A DNA stretch of 64,000 nt. It comes from an uncultured SAR86 cluster bacterium (GTDB lineage: Bacteria; Pseudomonadota; Gammaproteobacteria; Magnimaribacterales; AG-339-G14). Below are positions 35,567 to 43,676 of the stretch, one piece after another. Made by a program: the position numbers and the translations under genes. Each line of letters opens with the position of its first letter. The first letter of the stretch is position 1. Where the stretch lies: NCBI GenBank assembly GCA_902587545.1, contig CACILL010000002.1:1-64000 (forward strand), given 5' to 3'. The notes beneath the pieces are model-generated. The model was given only the letters and a program-made list of their open reading frames with translations, had not been told where the DNA came from and did no database searches.

Positions 35567-36207
35567 TTTAATAATTTATAGGTAAATAAAGCTAAAAATA
35601 GTCCAATCAACTGACCTGTAAAAAAATAAACAATCGAATCTGGAGAAATTCCAGTAAAAGTATCGGTAAATGTTCTTGCCAAAGTTACTGCTGGATTTGC
35701 AAATGATGTAGAAGAAGTAAACCAATATCCTGCAGTAATGAATAAAGCAACGGCAATAGCAACATTCGACTTATTGCTTTCTCTAACCATTAAAATAGTT
35801 AGTATCAATCCATAGGAAGCAATAATTTCACTTACTAGCTTGGCTATACCAATCCTGGAATTAGATGAAATCTGAAACAAACTTAATTCAAATATGAAAT
35901 GTACGAAAAAAACTGCCAATATTCCGGCAATAAACTGAATAATTAAATATGAAATCAAATCTTTTAGATTGATTTCATCTAAGAAATAAAAAACGATTGA
36001 GACTATAGGGTTGAAATGAGCTCCAGATACATCCTCAAAAGATTTAATAATTACATACAAAATTGCACCTGTTGCTATAGTATTGCCTAATAAAGCGATA
36101 GCTGTATTACCAGCTGATAAATTTTCTCCCATGATCCCAGAACCAATTACCGTAGCCACTAAAAAAAAGGTTCCTAAAAATTCAGCAAGGTATTTTTTTA
36201 TTTCCAT
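35563..36207 (-). CDS. Aquaglyceroporin-family channel, AqpS-like
   Basis: A 214-aa MIP-family channel with six hydrophobic helices. The two half-helix motifs are NPI (SGAHFNPIVS, residues about 61-70) and NPA (SFANPAVTLAR, about 169-179); the first departs from NPA. The position directly before arsC matches arsenic operons in which AqpS exports arsenite, for example in Sinorhizobium. Here it probably passes arsenite out of the cell. The 5' flank carries an 11-bp-period TGTCAC repeat that may make the gene phosphate-regulated. Confidence 0.85.
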   Translation of the reverse strand: MEIKKYLAEFLGTFFLVATVIGSGIMGENLSAGNTAIALLGNTIATGAILYVIIKSFEDVSGAHFNPIVSIVFYFLDEINLKDLISYLIIQFIAGILAVFFVHFIFELSLFQISSNSRIGIAKLVSEIIASYGLILTILMVRESNKSNVAIAVALFITAGYWFTSSTSFANPAVTLARTFTDTFTGISPDSIVYFFTGQLIGLFLALFTYKLLK

Positions 36208-36270
36208 AAAGTCTTATAAATATTCTTTTTATTATTATTTAATATAAAAATTCACACTATTTCCTTGTTT

Positions 36271-36301
36271 GTGACACATATTTGTCACATAATTGTCACA
36301 T
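36271..36301 (+). promoter_or_regulatory. Triple 11-bp repeat resembling PHO boxes
   Basis: Three units at 11-bp steps read TTGTGAC, TTGTCAC and TTGTCAC on the + strand; the last two form an exact TTGTCAC-ATAA-TTGTCAC PHO-like pair at 36282-36299. The first two also make an inverted repeat (TGTGACA-N6-TGTCACA). The site is about 65-95 nt upstream of the aquaporin-arsC operon but its PHO orientation points away from it, to the right, where only a 34-codon reading frame lies. PhoB or an ArsR-like binder are both possible. Confidence 0.5.
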
Positions 36302-36402
36302 GGAATTAAGAGTAAAAAAATTATTTTCAACAATTTTCTTTGGGTCATTTTTAGCCTGGAGCAATTTCTTAATTCTCTTAGCCACTTATAGTCTTTTCAT
36401 TT

Positions 36403-36440
36403 AAAAAAAAGGGCCCAACCACTTCTGATCAGGCCCTTCC
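36403..36440 (-). terminator. Intrinsic terminator of the porin gene
   Basis: A 7-bp GC stem AAGGGCC / GGCCCTT with a 14-16-nt loop containing TGATCA, followed on the minus strand by a run of T (complement of the A8 at 36403-36410). It lies about 30 nt past the porin stop codon. A weaker T-rich tract on the other side means it could also stop rightward transcripts. Confidence 0.75.
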
Positions 36441-36469
36441 CTTTATTTTAACCTTATAAAGAGAGATGA

Positions 36470-37447
36470 TTAAAATTTGTACTCTACACCTACACCAGTG
36501 TGAGCATCATCACTATTCGCAGCATCTTGTGAACGAATTGTGTGATATGCAAAGATTTTAAATTTCTTAAAAAGTTTGTGATCGTAACCAATTTGAGTTT
36601 GAGTTAAGCCAGCTGACTTGTCTGAAGTACCATACTGGAATTTAACTTTACCCTTACCATCAGCAACTTTCCCTGCAATACTGAAAGTTGTTGCATCGTA
36701 ATCTTTTGAATTACCAACAGTGGATTCGGTAGTAGTATGGATTAGCCCGATGGTCACTGGACCTGCAGGTATCATCATACCTAATCTATTATGGTCATAG
36801 CCTTTTATAGATCCTTGCTCTGTAGCAATCACAAATTTGATGACGTCGATATCGTATTTCAATGATACAGAAAGGTTAGAACCAAACTCACCGTCCAAAT
36901 CAGTTCCATCTACTCCATCATCTTTTCCTTTTCCAACACCAAGAGAAATGCTGACTCCGCCGCCGAAGACAGGAGAATCATATCCGAAGAAAGAACCTAT
37001 TCTATTTTCACCATCAGTAATATTTTTAATATCACCTTTTAGGTCATTAAATAGATCCGCTTTAAGCTGTGCTAACTTAAGAGGTGTATCGTGAGTACCT
37101 AACTTTAAGGTACCAAAGTTTCCTTTCAAACCAACAAAAGAGTTTCTTTGGTTAAACTTAACTCCTGTGTTGGTACCAGAAATTTTTGGTCCTTTAGTAT
37201 CATCACTCGTGATATCTATCTCATATTCAATTTTGTAGATTCCGGTCAGACCATTTTTCATGTCGACTTTACCTTTAAAACCTAATCTTGACGCATTGCT
37301 CACAAGATCAATTTCTTTTTCGTTAACACCGTCAGATCCATCGTTGTTAACAGCAATATTTAATTTACCGTAAACTTTTGGAGCTGATATTGCACTCATT
37401 GATATCAGAACTAGGGCTGATACAAATATTGCTTTAAATTTATTCAT
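36470..37447 (-). CDS. Outer-membrane porin, predicted phosphate-starvation inducible
   Basis: A general-porin-type beta-barrel of 325 aa. It has a signal peptide ending near SAISA (about residue 22), the porin opening PKVYGKLNIAVNN, the strand SRLGFKGK around residue 55, RNSFVGLKGNFGTLKLGTHD around 100, and the outer-membrane C-terminal signature GVGVEYKF ending in Phe. A well-formed PHO box lies about 95 nt upstream, so its role is probably diffusion of phosphate or phosphorylated nutrients, comparable to PhoE or OprP; the selectivity itself cannot be read from sequence. It has its own terminator. Confidence 0.88.
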   Translation of the reverse strand: MNKFKAIFVSALVLISMSAISAPKVYGKLNIAVNNDGSDGVNEKEIDLVSNASRLGFKGKVDMKNGLTGIYKIEYEIDITSDDTKGPKISGTNTGVKFNQRNSFVGLKGNFGTLKLGTHDTPLKLAQLKADLFNDLKGDIKNITDGENRIGSFFGYDSPVFGGGVSISLGVGKGKDDGVDGTDLDGEFGSNLSVSLKYDIDVIKFVIATEQGSIKGYDHNRLGMMIPAGPVTIGLIHTTTESTVGNSKDYDATTFSIAGKVADGKGKVKFQYGTSDKSAGLTQTQIGYDHKLFKKFKIFAYHTIRSQDAANSDDAHTGVGVEYKF

Positions 37448-37540
37448 GAAATGTTCTCCTTATGAATTAATAATTTATCGAACTTTAGACTAGGAAAATT
37501 ACAATTTAGATACAGATAAAGTAAATTATTCGATATTTTT

Positions 37541-37558
37541 GTGACATCTTAGTGACAA
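37541..37558 (-). promoter_or_regulatory. PHO box of the porin promoter
   Basis: On the minus strand TTGTCAC-TAAG-ATGTCAC is a 7-4-7 direct repeat matching the PhoB operator pattern (CTGTCAT-N4-CTGTCAT). Ten nt further on is AATAAT, at the spacing PhoB promoters use for the -10, followed by a leader ending in AAGGAGAAC before the porin ATG at 37447. phoB itself is encoded about 3-4 kb away. Confidence 0.7.
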
Positions 37559-37595
37559 TTTGATTATTTATTTTTAGTTGAATTACAATCATTTA

Positions 37596-38426
37596 ATGAT
37601 TGAGTTTGATATTCCTGATTACAAAAGAATCAATGAAGAGTTGTATGAGAAAGAAAAAAGAAAACTCTTGATTGAATTGTTAAAACTGCAAAATTGGATT
37701 ATTAAATCGAAAAGAAGAGTTGCCCTGGTTTTTGAAGGCAGAGATACGGCTGGAAAAACCGGAAGTATTTCTGTTTTATCTAAATACCTGATTCCCGATC
37801 ACTGTAAACTTGTTGCTTTAGGCAAGCCAACTGAAAAAGAGTCAAAAAAATGGTTTAAAAGGTATGAAAAGCATTTACCAAAAACTGGTGAAATCGTTTT
37901 TTTTGATAGATCTTGGTACACCAGAGCATTAGTAGAGGCAACCATGGGATATTGCACCAAGCGTCAATATACCTACTTCATGAAAAATGTTATTCCTTGG
38001 GAACAAAAGCAGATTGAAGACGGAGTTGAGTTTTTTAAATTTTATTTGTCAATTGAAAAGAATACCCAACAAAGAAGAATAGACAAAAGAGCGACTAGCC
38101 CTTTGGTTTACTGGAAAATCAGTGAAAATGATTTCAAGATGCTTGATAAATGGGACGCCTTCACTCTTTATAAAGAGCAAATGTTTAAAAGAACTTCCTA
38201 TGAAGAAGCACCCTGGATAGTGTTGAACGCTAACAATAAAAAAGTTGCGATATTAAGCGCTTTGAGATTTATCCTTAATTCATTCGATTATCCAGACAAA
38301 AATTTGCCGAAACCCAAGATATGGCCTGAAGGCTTGAATAACTACAAAGTCAAAATCAATAAAGTTCTATTTGAAAATTTATCTTATCAACAGTACAAAA
38401 CTTTAAGAGTTTTTGCTGATGACTAA
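37596..38426 (+). CDS. ppk2: Polyphosphate kinase 2
   Basis: A PPK2-family kinase of 276 aa (ATG at 37596; a TTG at 37578 would add six residues). It moves phosphate between polyphosphate and nucleotides. Walker A is FEGRDTAGKTGS, the lid and substrate region LVALGKPTEKESKKWF, and Walker B EIVFFDRSWYTRALVE; YLSIEKNTQQRRIDKR and SPLVYWKISENDFKMLDKW follow as usual. Size and lack of duplication point to class I, though nucleotide preference (ADP vs GDP/AMP) cannot be fixed from sequence. It overlaps the ppx gene by 8 nt. Confidence 0.93.
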   Translation: MIEFDIPDYKRINEELYEKEKRKLLIELLKLQNWIIKSKRRVALVFEGRDTAGKTGSISVLSKYLIPDHCKLVALGKPTEKESKKWFKRYEKHLPKTGEIVFFDRSWYTRALVEATMGYCTKRQYTYFMKNVIPWEQKQIEDGVEFFKFYLSIEKNTQQRRIDKRATSPLVYWKISENDFKMLDKWDAFTLYKEQMFKRTSYEEAPWIVLNANNKKVAILSALRFILNSFDYPDKNLPKPKIWPEGLNNYKVKINKVLFENLSYQQYKTLRVFADD

Positions 38427-39306
38427 ATCTACAGAAAAAATATCCTGCATTGACATAGGTTCCAATGCTATTAAGTATCGTCAATATCGTCTTATTAATA
38501 AAGAACTTATTGAGCTAGATACTTTTAAAAGAATCTCTCTGAGACTGGGGACAGATGCTTTTAATGAAGGGAAAATGCTTGAAAAAACATATCAAGAATT
38601 TTACTTAGTTTTAAAAAAACTTAAAAAGCATGCTAAAAAAAAAGAAACCGAATTAATTGGTTTGTTTGCTACATCAGCAATGAGGTCTTTTTCCAACAGA
38701 GAGCAAATTATAAAAAAAATAAAAAAGGATTTAGGTTTAAAAATAGAAATATTAAGTGGTAAAGAAGAAGCTAGATTACTCAAATACTTTGATTATAGAA
38801 ATCATGTAAAACATCAAAGCATGGTTGTGGATGTTGGTGGAGGAAGTACTGAAATTTATTTAGCCGATGAAAAAGAAGAGAAAATAAAATCTTTTCAACT
38901 TGGAGGGGTAAGAATATTAAAAAAAATAGATAAGAAAAAAAATTGGATAGAACTTGAAAAGTTTTTAAAAGATATTTGTCCAAGTAAAATTCAAAACATA
39001 ATTGGAGTTGGGGGTAACGCAAAGCTAATTATTCAAGCTTCAAAAAAAGAAGCAGACTTTTTATCTTATAAAGAAATGAAAGAAACAAGACAAATTCTAA
39101 AGAACACTTCAATAGAAAAAAAAATTAAAGAATACGATTTTCCAGAGGATCGAGCAGATATTATTGAGCATGCTGCATCTATCTTTGAATTTATTCAAAA
39201 CAAATTTAAAAAAGCTAATTTTTATGCATCAAGCTGGAATATAAGCGATGGTTTTGTGCAAAAAAAAATTTCAAGTGCTCAAGCAACTTCCTTGGAAGCT
39301 TCGTGA
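38419..39306 (+). CDS. ppx: Exopolyphosphatase / GppA-family phosphatase (short form)
   Basis: A Ppx/GppA phosphatase of about 295 aa with the actin-like two-domain ASKHA fold: CIDIGSNAIKYRQY (phosphate-1 loop, near the start), FATSAMRSFSNREQ, and VVDVGGGSTEIYL (phosphate-2, around residue 138). It lacks the C-terminal HD-like region of E. coli Ppx, as short forms do. It would release phosphate from polyphosphate or hydrolyse pppGpp. Co-translation with ppk2 makes the polyphosphate role more likely. The ATG at 38419 is chosen; the end overlaps phoR tail to tail by 28 nt. Confidence 0.88.
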   Translation: MTKSTEKISCIDIGSNAIKYRQYRLINKELIELDTFKRISLRLGTDAFNEGKMLEKTYQEFYLVLKKLKKHAKKKETELIGLFATSAMRSFSNREQIIKKIKKDLGLKIEILSGKEEARLLKYFDYRNHVKHQSMVVDVGGGSTEIYLADEKEEKIKSFQLGGVRILKKIDKKKNWIELEKFLKDICPSKIQNIIGVGGNAKLIIQASKKEADFLSYKEMKETRQILKNTSIEKKIKEYDFPEDRADIIEHAASIFEFIQNKFKKANFYASSWNISDGFVQKKISSAQATSLEAS

Positions 39307-40625
39307 TCTGTTTTGACATCTATGTAAAATATCGATCCCTTAGGTGTATTTGAATCTACTCCAACAGTATAACCCATCATTAATGCAAGGTTTTTTGATA
39401 TCGATAATCCTAGTCCAGTACCGCCAACTTTTTTAGATCTGCCCTTATCAACTCTAAAAAACCTTTCAAAAACTCTTTCTCTATATTTTTTAGCAATTCC
39501 TGAACCATTATCTTTTACCATTATTCTACAAAAGTCTTTATCTACTTTTTCACAATCAATAACTACTGAAGATTTCTTAGGACTGTGTTTTATTGCATTA
39601 TTAATGTAATTTGAAATGATTATTTTCATTGCAGATTCATCGCCGATGATATTGGTGCACTGAGCAAGATTGTTCACTAAAGTGATACTGCTTTTATTCG
39701 TCATAGGCTTTAATTCTTCCAAAGCGGAATCAACAATATTTTTTATGTTTAATTTATCTAAAGAGATAGGATAATCACCAGATTCCATACTTGAAATAGA
39801 AAGCAATTCATTAACTATAGTAGCCATTCTCTCGCTTTGAGATTGGATTGCCTTGGTGAACTCAATTGCATTCTTATCTTGAATTAACTTGCTTGTAAGT
39901 AAAGTTTCTGAATTGGCCTTTATAACGCTAATTGGCGTTCTTAGTTCATGTGAGACGTTACCAATAAAGTCTCCGCGCATCTTTTCTAGATTTTTTAATT
40001 TAGAAATATCACTGAAGACAATCAAGAGTTGATCGTCGGTAGAAAATTTTTGTGAGCTCACCAAGTATACGGTTTTGATTGTTCTAGGGCCTGAGATTTC
40101 TTTTGTATATTCATCTTTTTCCCAAGCTTTTTTTATAAATTTTTTAAATGCGGGATAAGAAATATTTTTGAATAAGTCATCGCCAACTTTTAATTCAGGA
40201 AAAAAATCTTTAGAAATAGTTTGATTGAAATAAATAACATTCAAATTTTTATTTACTAAAATAACACCCTGTCCCATTCTAGAAAGTAAGTTACTAACAA
40301 AAGATAATTGTTTTGAATAATTTAATAGTTCACTTTGAACCTCAGCCGTAGAGGTTCTCAATGAATCGAAGGCTGATTCAGAATCTATTTCTTCAGTATT
40401 ATTGGGACCTGAAATAATTCTTGCGGCTTGCATTACAACGTCTCGTAAAAATCTATAAAGCGTGGTACCTGAAGCGAGAATAAGAATCACAAACATAATA
40501 ATTCCAGCAACAATATTCTCGTTAAGGAATACATCGCCTTTTAAAATAACTGCGCTAATTAAAAAAGAAATCACGACCGTGAAGACGGTCAAAAGAAAAA
40601 TCCTAATTTTTAAAGAAAGTTTCAC
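39279..40625 (-). CDS. phoR: Phosphate-regulon sensor histidine kinase PhoR
   Basis: A membrane histidine kinase of 448 aa. Two N-terminal hydrophobic helices (about residues 7-25 and 35-57) carry almost no periplasmic loop, as in PhoR. A PAS-like domain follows (about 105-210), then the phospho-acceptor H in FIGNVSHELRTP near residue 226, the N box NYINNAIKHS and G boxes KDNGSGI and GGTGLGLSISK. It follows phoB with a 9-nt gap. It would phosphorylate PhoB when phosphate is scarce, sensing through the Pst transporter; PhoU, which usually connects the two, is not in this window. Confidence 0.92.
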   Translation of the reverse strand: MKLSLKIRIFLLTVFTVVISFLISAVILKGDVFLNENIVAGIIMFVILILASGTTLYRFLRDVVMQAARIISGPNNTEEIDSESAFDSLRTSTAEVQSELLNYSKQLSFVSNLLSRMGQGVILVNKNLNVIYFNQTISKDFFPELKVGDDLFKNISYPAFKKFIKKAWEKDEYTKEISGPRTIKTVYLVSSQKFSTDDQLLIVFSDISKLKNLEKMRGDFIGNVSHELRTPISVIKANSETLLTSKLIQDKNAIEFTKAIQSQSERMATIVNELLSISSMESGDYPISLDKLNIKNIVDSALEELKPMTNKSSITLVNNLAQCTNIIGDESAMKIIISNYINNAIKHSPKKSSVVIDCEKVDKDFCRIMVKDNGSGIAKKYRERVFERFFRVDKGRSKKVGGTGLGLSISKNLALMMGYTVGVDSNTPKGSIFYIDVKTDHEASKEVA

Positions 40626-40634
40626 TAAGCTATA

Positions 40635-41336
40635 TTAAGCTTTGTTGAAAATATATCCAACACCTCTAATGGTTTCTATGTTGGCTCCGTATTTTCCTAA
40701 CTTAGATCTCAATCTCTTGACATGCGTATCAACAGTCCTGGTGGTGACAGAACTGTCATATCCCCAAACTTTATCGAGTAAGTTATCTCTGGTTTGCACC
40801 TTATCTATCTTTGTTAAAAGGTGTTTCAAGAGCGTAAATTCTTTTGCGGTAAGAGAAATTTTTTCATCTCCAAGAAATACTTTGTGTTTACTGGTATCAA
40901 TCAATAGCTCTTTAAAAGTAATATTATCTTCATCATCAGTAGTTTTATCTTTATCCGAATCGCTGCTGTTTCTCCTTAACTGGGCTTGAACTCTCAACAT
41001 GAGTTCTCTAATACTATACGGCTTAACTATGTAATCATCTGCACCCAGCTCAAATCCAACTACCCGATCTACTTCTTCTCCTTTTGCTGTCACCATAATT
41101 ACGCTTATGTTTTTCAGCTCTTTTTCAGAACGAATGTGTCGACAAATATCCAAACCGGATATGTCAGGTAACATCAAATCAAGAATGACTAAATCTGGAG
41201 TATCGGAATCTTTTAGAATTTTTAAGGCCTCTGACCCTTTCAAAGCAGACGTAACTTTGTAGCCTTCATTTTCAAGATTAAAACTTAAGGTTTGATTTAA
41301 GTCTTCTTCATCCTCAATAACTAGTATCTTTTTCAT
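40635..41336 (-). CDS. phoB: Phosphate-regulon response regulator PhoB
   Basis: A 233-aa OmpR/PhoB-family regulator. The receiver domain has the acidic pair E-D-E near residues 8-10, the phospho-acceptor Asp in VILDLMLPD (about residue 53), Thr in VTAKGEE and Lys in YIVKPYS. The C-terminal winged helix carries TAKEFTLLKHLL and the recognition region TRTVDTHVKRLRSKLG. The linker is unusually acidic (SSDSDKDKTTDDEDN). It is encoded 7 nt after ugd, inside the lipid-remodelling operon, so that operon may autoregulate. Confidence 0.93.
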   Translation of the reverse strand: MKKILVIEDEEDLNQTLSFNLENEGYKVTSALKGSEALKILKDSDTPDLVILDLMLPDISGLDICRHIRSEKELKNISVIMVTAKGEEVDRVVGFELGADDYIVKPYSIRELMLRVQAQLRRNSSDSDKDKTTDDEDNITFKELLIDTSKHKVFLGDEKISLTAKEFTLLKHLLTKIDKVQTRDNLLDKVWGYDSSVTTRTVDTHVKRLRSKLGKYGANIETIRGVGYIFNKA

Positions 41337-41343
41337 TAGAAGA

Positions 41344-42693
41344 TTATTTTACAACATTCAAAGGATTAGAGAACTCAAGCATGTTGTTTATTTTAGTGGG
41401 CCTACCAATACATATGTAATCAAATCCTTTCTGAGATAAAAGATTAGGATCATAGATATTTCTTCCATCAAAGATAACTGGATTTTTTAAAACAGTTTTC
41501 AAATCTTCAAAGTCTATATTAAAAAATTCCTTCCATTCTGTTGCAATAATCAATGAGTTTGAATCCTTGGCGGCATCAAAAGCAATATCATGAAAAGATA
41601 AATTTTTATGCTGAATTGTTTCTTTTAAATTATCCAAAGCTTTAGGGTCATAAGCTTTAACTAGCGCTCCTTTATTAAGAAGATTTTTAATCAATTTAAT
41701 TGAAGGAGCAAAACGAATATCATCTGTATTAGGTTTGAAGGATACGCCCCAAATAGAAAAGGTAAGTCCAGATAAATCATCGGATTCAAAATATCCTGTA
41801 ATCTTTTTCGTAAAAATATCCACCTGATGATCATTAATCTCTATTACAGACTTTAAGAGTTTCAAATCAAGATTTGCATCATTTGCGTTATCAATCAATG
41901 CTCTAATATCTTTTGGAAAACAGGAACCACCAAATCCCAATCCAGGATATAGATATTCATAACCTATCCTTTTATCAAGTCCTATACCCATTCTTACTTT
42001 CTCAATATCAGCGCCCTTTAGGTCAGCATAAATTGAAAGCTCATTCATAAAACTGATTTTAGTGGCCAAAAAAGAATTTGAAGCATACTTAGTCAACTCT
42101 GCTGAAAGTGTATCCATAAAAATAATGCATTTGTTTTCCCTTATAAAAGGAGAAAAAATAGTAAGAAAAAGATCTTCTGAGGTATCAGGATTTTTGCCAA
42201 TAACTATTCTGTCAGGTTTTAAGAAATCTTTTACCGCAGAGCCTTCTCTTAAAAATTCTGGACACATTGAAATACTGATATTTTTCGACGAGTCAATCAT
42301 TGCTGACAATTCTTCACATGTCCCTGGAGGAACAGTAGATTTAATAATAAGAAATGCATTTTTTGTATTTTCAGAAATAGAAAAAATGGATTTGTAGAGA
42401 GCTAATAAATTAGCCTCACCCGAGCCTCTAGGTGGTGTGCCGACACAAATAAAAAAAATATTTGAAAAGGTGCAAATATCATGCAAATTGTCTGAAAAAC
42501 TTAACCGATTATTTTCTAAATTTTCTTTTAGCAAAGATTCGAGCTGAGGTTCGTAAATATTAGTTTTACCTTTTTTAAGGAGATCAATCTTTTCCAAATC
42601 TATGTCATAACATTTTACTTTATGTCCTGAGTGAGCAAAACATGAGGCAGTTACCAAGCCCACATATCCCGCACCAATAACATTAATATTCAT
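41344..42693 (-). CDS. ugd: UDP-glucose 6-dehydrogenase
   Basis: Oxidises UDP-glucose to UDP-glucuronate with two NAD+. The enzyme is 449 aa. The NAD motif GAGYVGLVTASCFA is at residues 6-19, the catalytic cysteine is in GLGFGGSCFPKD near residue 260, and the UDP-sugar-binding C-terminal domain carries GVSFKPNTDDIRFAPS. Position between a plcP-linked glycosyltransferase and phoB suggests the UDP-glucuronate feeds glycolipid synthesis rather than capsule. It overlaps the glycosyltransferase by 4 nt. Confidence 0.93.
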   Translation of the reverse strand: MNINVIGAGYVGLVTASCFAHSGHKVKCYDIDLEKIDLLKKGKTNIYEPQLESLLKENLENNRLSFSDNLHDICTFSNIFFICVGTPPRGSGEANLLALYKSIFSISENTKNAFLIIKSTVPPGTCEELSAMIDSSKNISISMCPEFLREGSAVKDFLKPDRIVIGKNPDTSEDLFLTIFSPFIRENKCIIFMDTLSAELTKYASNSFLATKISFMNELSIYADLKGADIEKVRMGIGLDKRIGYEYLYPGLGFGGSCFPKDIRALIDNANDANLDLKLLKSVIEINDHQVDIFTKKITGYFESDDLSGLTFSIWGVSFKPNTDDIRFAPSIKLIKNLLNKGALVKAYDPKALDNLKETIQHKNLSFHDIAFDAAKDSNSLIIATEWKEFFNIDFEDLKTVLKNPVIFDGRNIYDPNLLSQKGFDYICIGRPTKINNMLEFSNPLNVVK

Positions 42694-43676
42694 GGATTTG
42701 CTGTTGATATAGTAGAAATAAAATTGCTGGCAACATCATCCCAAGAATATTTTTTTGAATACGCAATACAAGATTTAGGATCGACTTTTTGTGCTTGCTC
42801 TATTGCTTGTTTTAAATCGTTATCTAAGTAACCATTTACGCCATTTTTGACAACGTCAATTGGTCCAGTAACTGGATATCCTGCTACAGGTGTTCCACAG
42901 GCATTTGCTTCTATCATGACAATTCCAAAGGTATCAGTACGAGAAGGAAAAACCTTTACACAAGCATTTGAGTAAATTTCAGCAAGCTCTTTACCAAATT
43001 TATAGCCAAGAAATTGTACATCTGGATATTTTTTTTTGAGGCTTTTCAAATTCGGCCCATCACCTACTACAACTTTCTTCTTATCCAGTTCCAAATTTAA
43101 GAAAGACTCTATATTTTTTTCTTTAGACACTCTGCCAACATAAAGATAGTAGCTATTATTTTTTTCATTTGGAGTGGGGAAAAAAATGCTTTCATCGATC
43201 CCCCTTGACCATAAAGCTAATTTCTTTATTCCAATCTCTTCTAGTTCTTTTTTATGAGATGGCGTATTCACAAAAGTCACATTCGCTGCATTGTGAAACC
43301 ATTTTTCAAATCTATGTGTAAATTGAACTGGAATGCCCAACATTTTTTTTAGGTATAAAGGAAAATTTGTATGGTAGGAAGTTGAAAAATTAAGTTTTTT
43401 TCCCAAACATACTTTTCTTGCATAAAGTCCAAGCGGGCCCTCAGTCGCGATATGAATTAAATCTGGACGAAAATCTCTTATTATTTTTTTTATTTTAAAA
43501 ACATTCAGTGAAAGTTTTATTTCCTTATAAAAAGGTATAGAAACAGAAACAAAACCGTTTGGTTCAATGATTTTTACTTCATTGTTTAATGATAATTCCT
43601 TCACTAAATTTTCTAATGTAGTTACTACACCGTTAACCTGAGGTTTCCAAGCATCGCTAACCAAAAGAATTTTCAT
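42690..43676 (-). CDS. GT4 glycosyltransferase of the Pho lipid-remodelling type (Agt-like)
   Basis: A GT-B retaining glycosyltransferase of 328 aa. The N-terminal PQVNGVVTTLENLV glycine-rich loop, HIATEGPLGLYAR and TSYHTNFPLYLKKMLGIP are shared with the glycosyltransferases that sit beside plcP in marine bacteria. The donor-site region is SRTDTFGIVMIEANACGTPVA, with TD where many GT4 enzymes have the first Glu, and LWSRGID in the middle. It likely glycosylates the diacylglycerol released by PlcP, giving a glycolipid; glucose or glucuronate are the candidate sugars given ugd next door. It overlaps both neighbours by 4 nt. Confidence 0.85.
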   Translation of the reverse strand: MKILLVSDAWKPQVNGVVTTLENLVKELSLNNEVKIIEPNGFVSVSIPFYKEIKLSLNVFKIKKIIRDFRPDLIHIATEGPLGLYARKVCLGKKLNFSTSYHTNFPLYLKKMLGIPVQFTHRFEKWFHNAANVTFVNTPSHKKELEEIGIKKLALWSRGIDESIFFPTPNEKNNSYYLYVGRVSKEKNIESFLNLELDKKKVVVGDGPNLKSLKKKYPDVQFLGYKFGKELAEIYSNACVKVFPSRTDTFGIVMIEANACGTPVAGYPVTGPIDVVKNGVNGYLDNDLKQAIEQAQKVDPKSCIAYSKKYSWDDVASNFISTISTANP

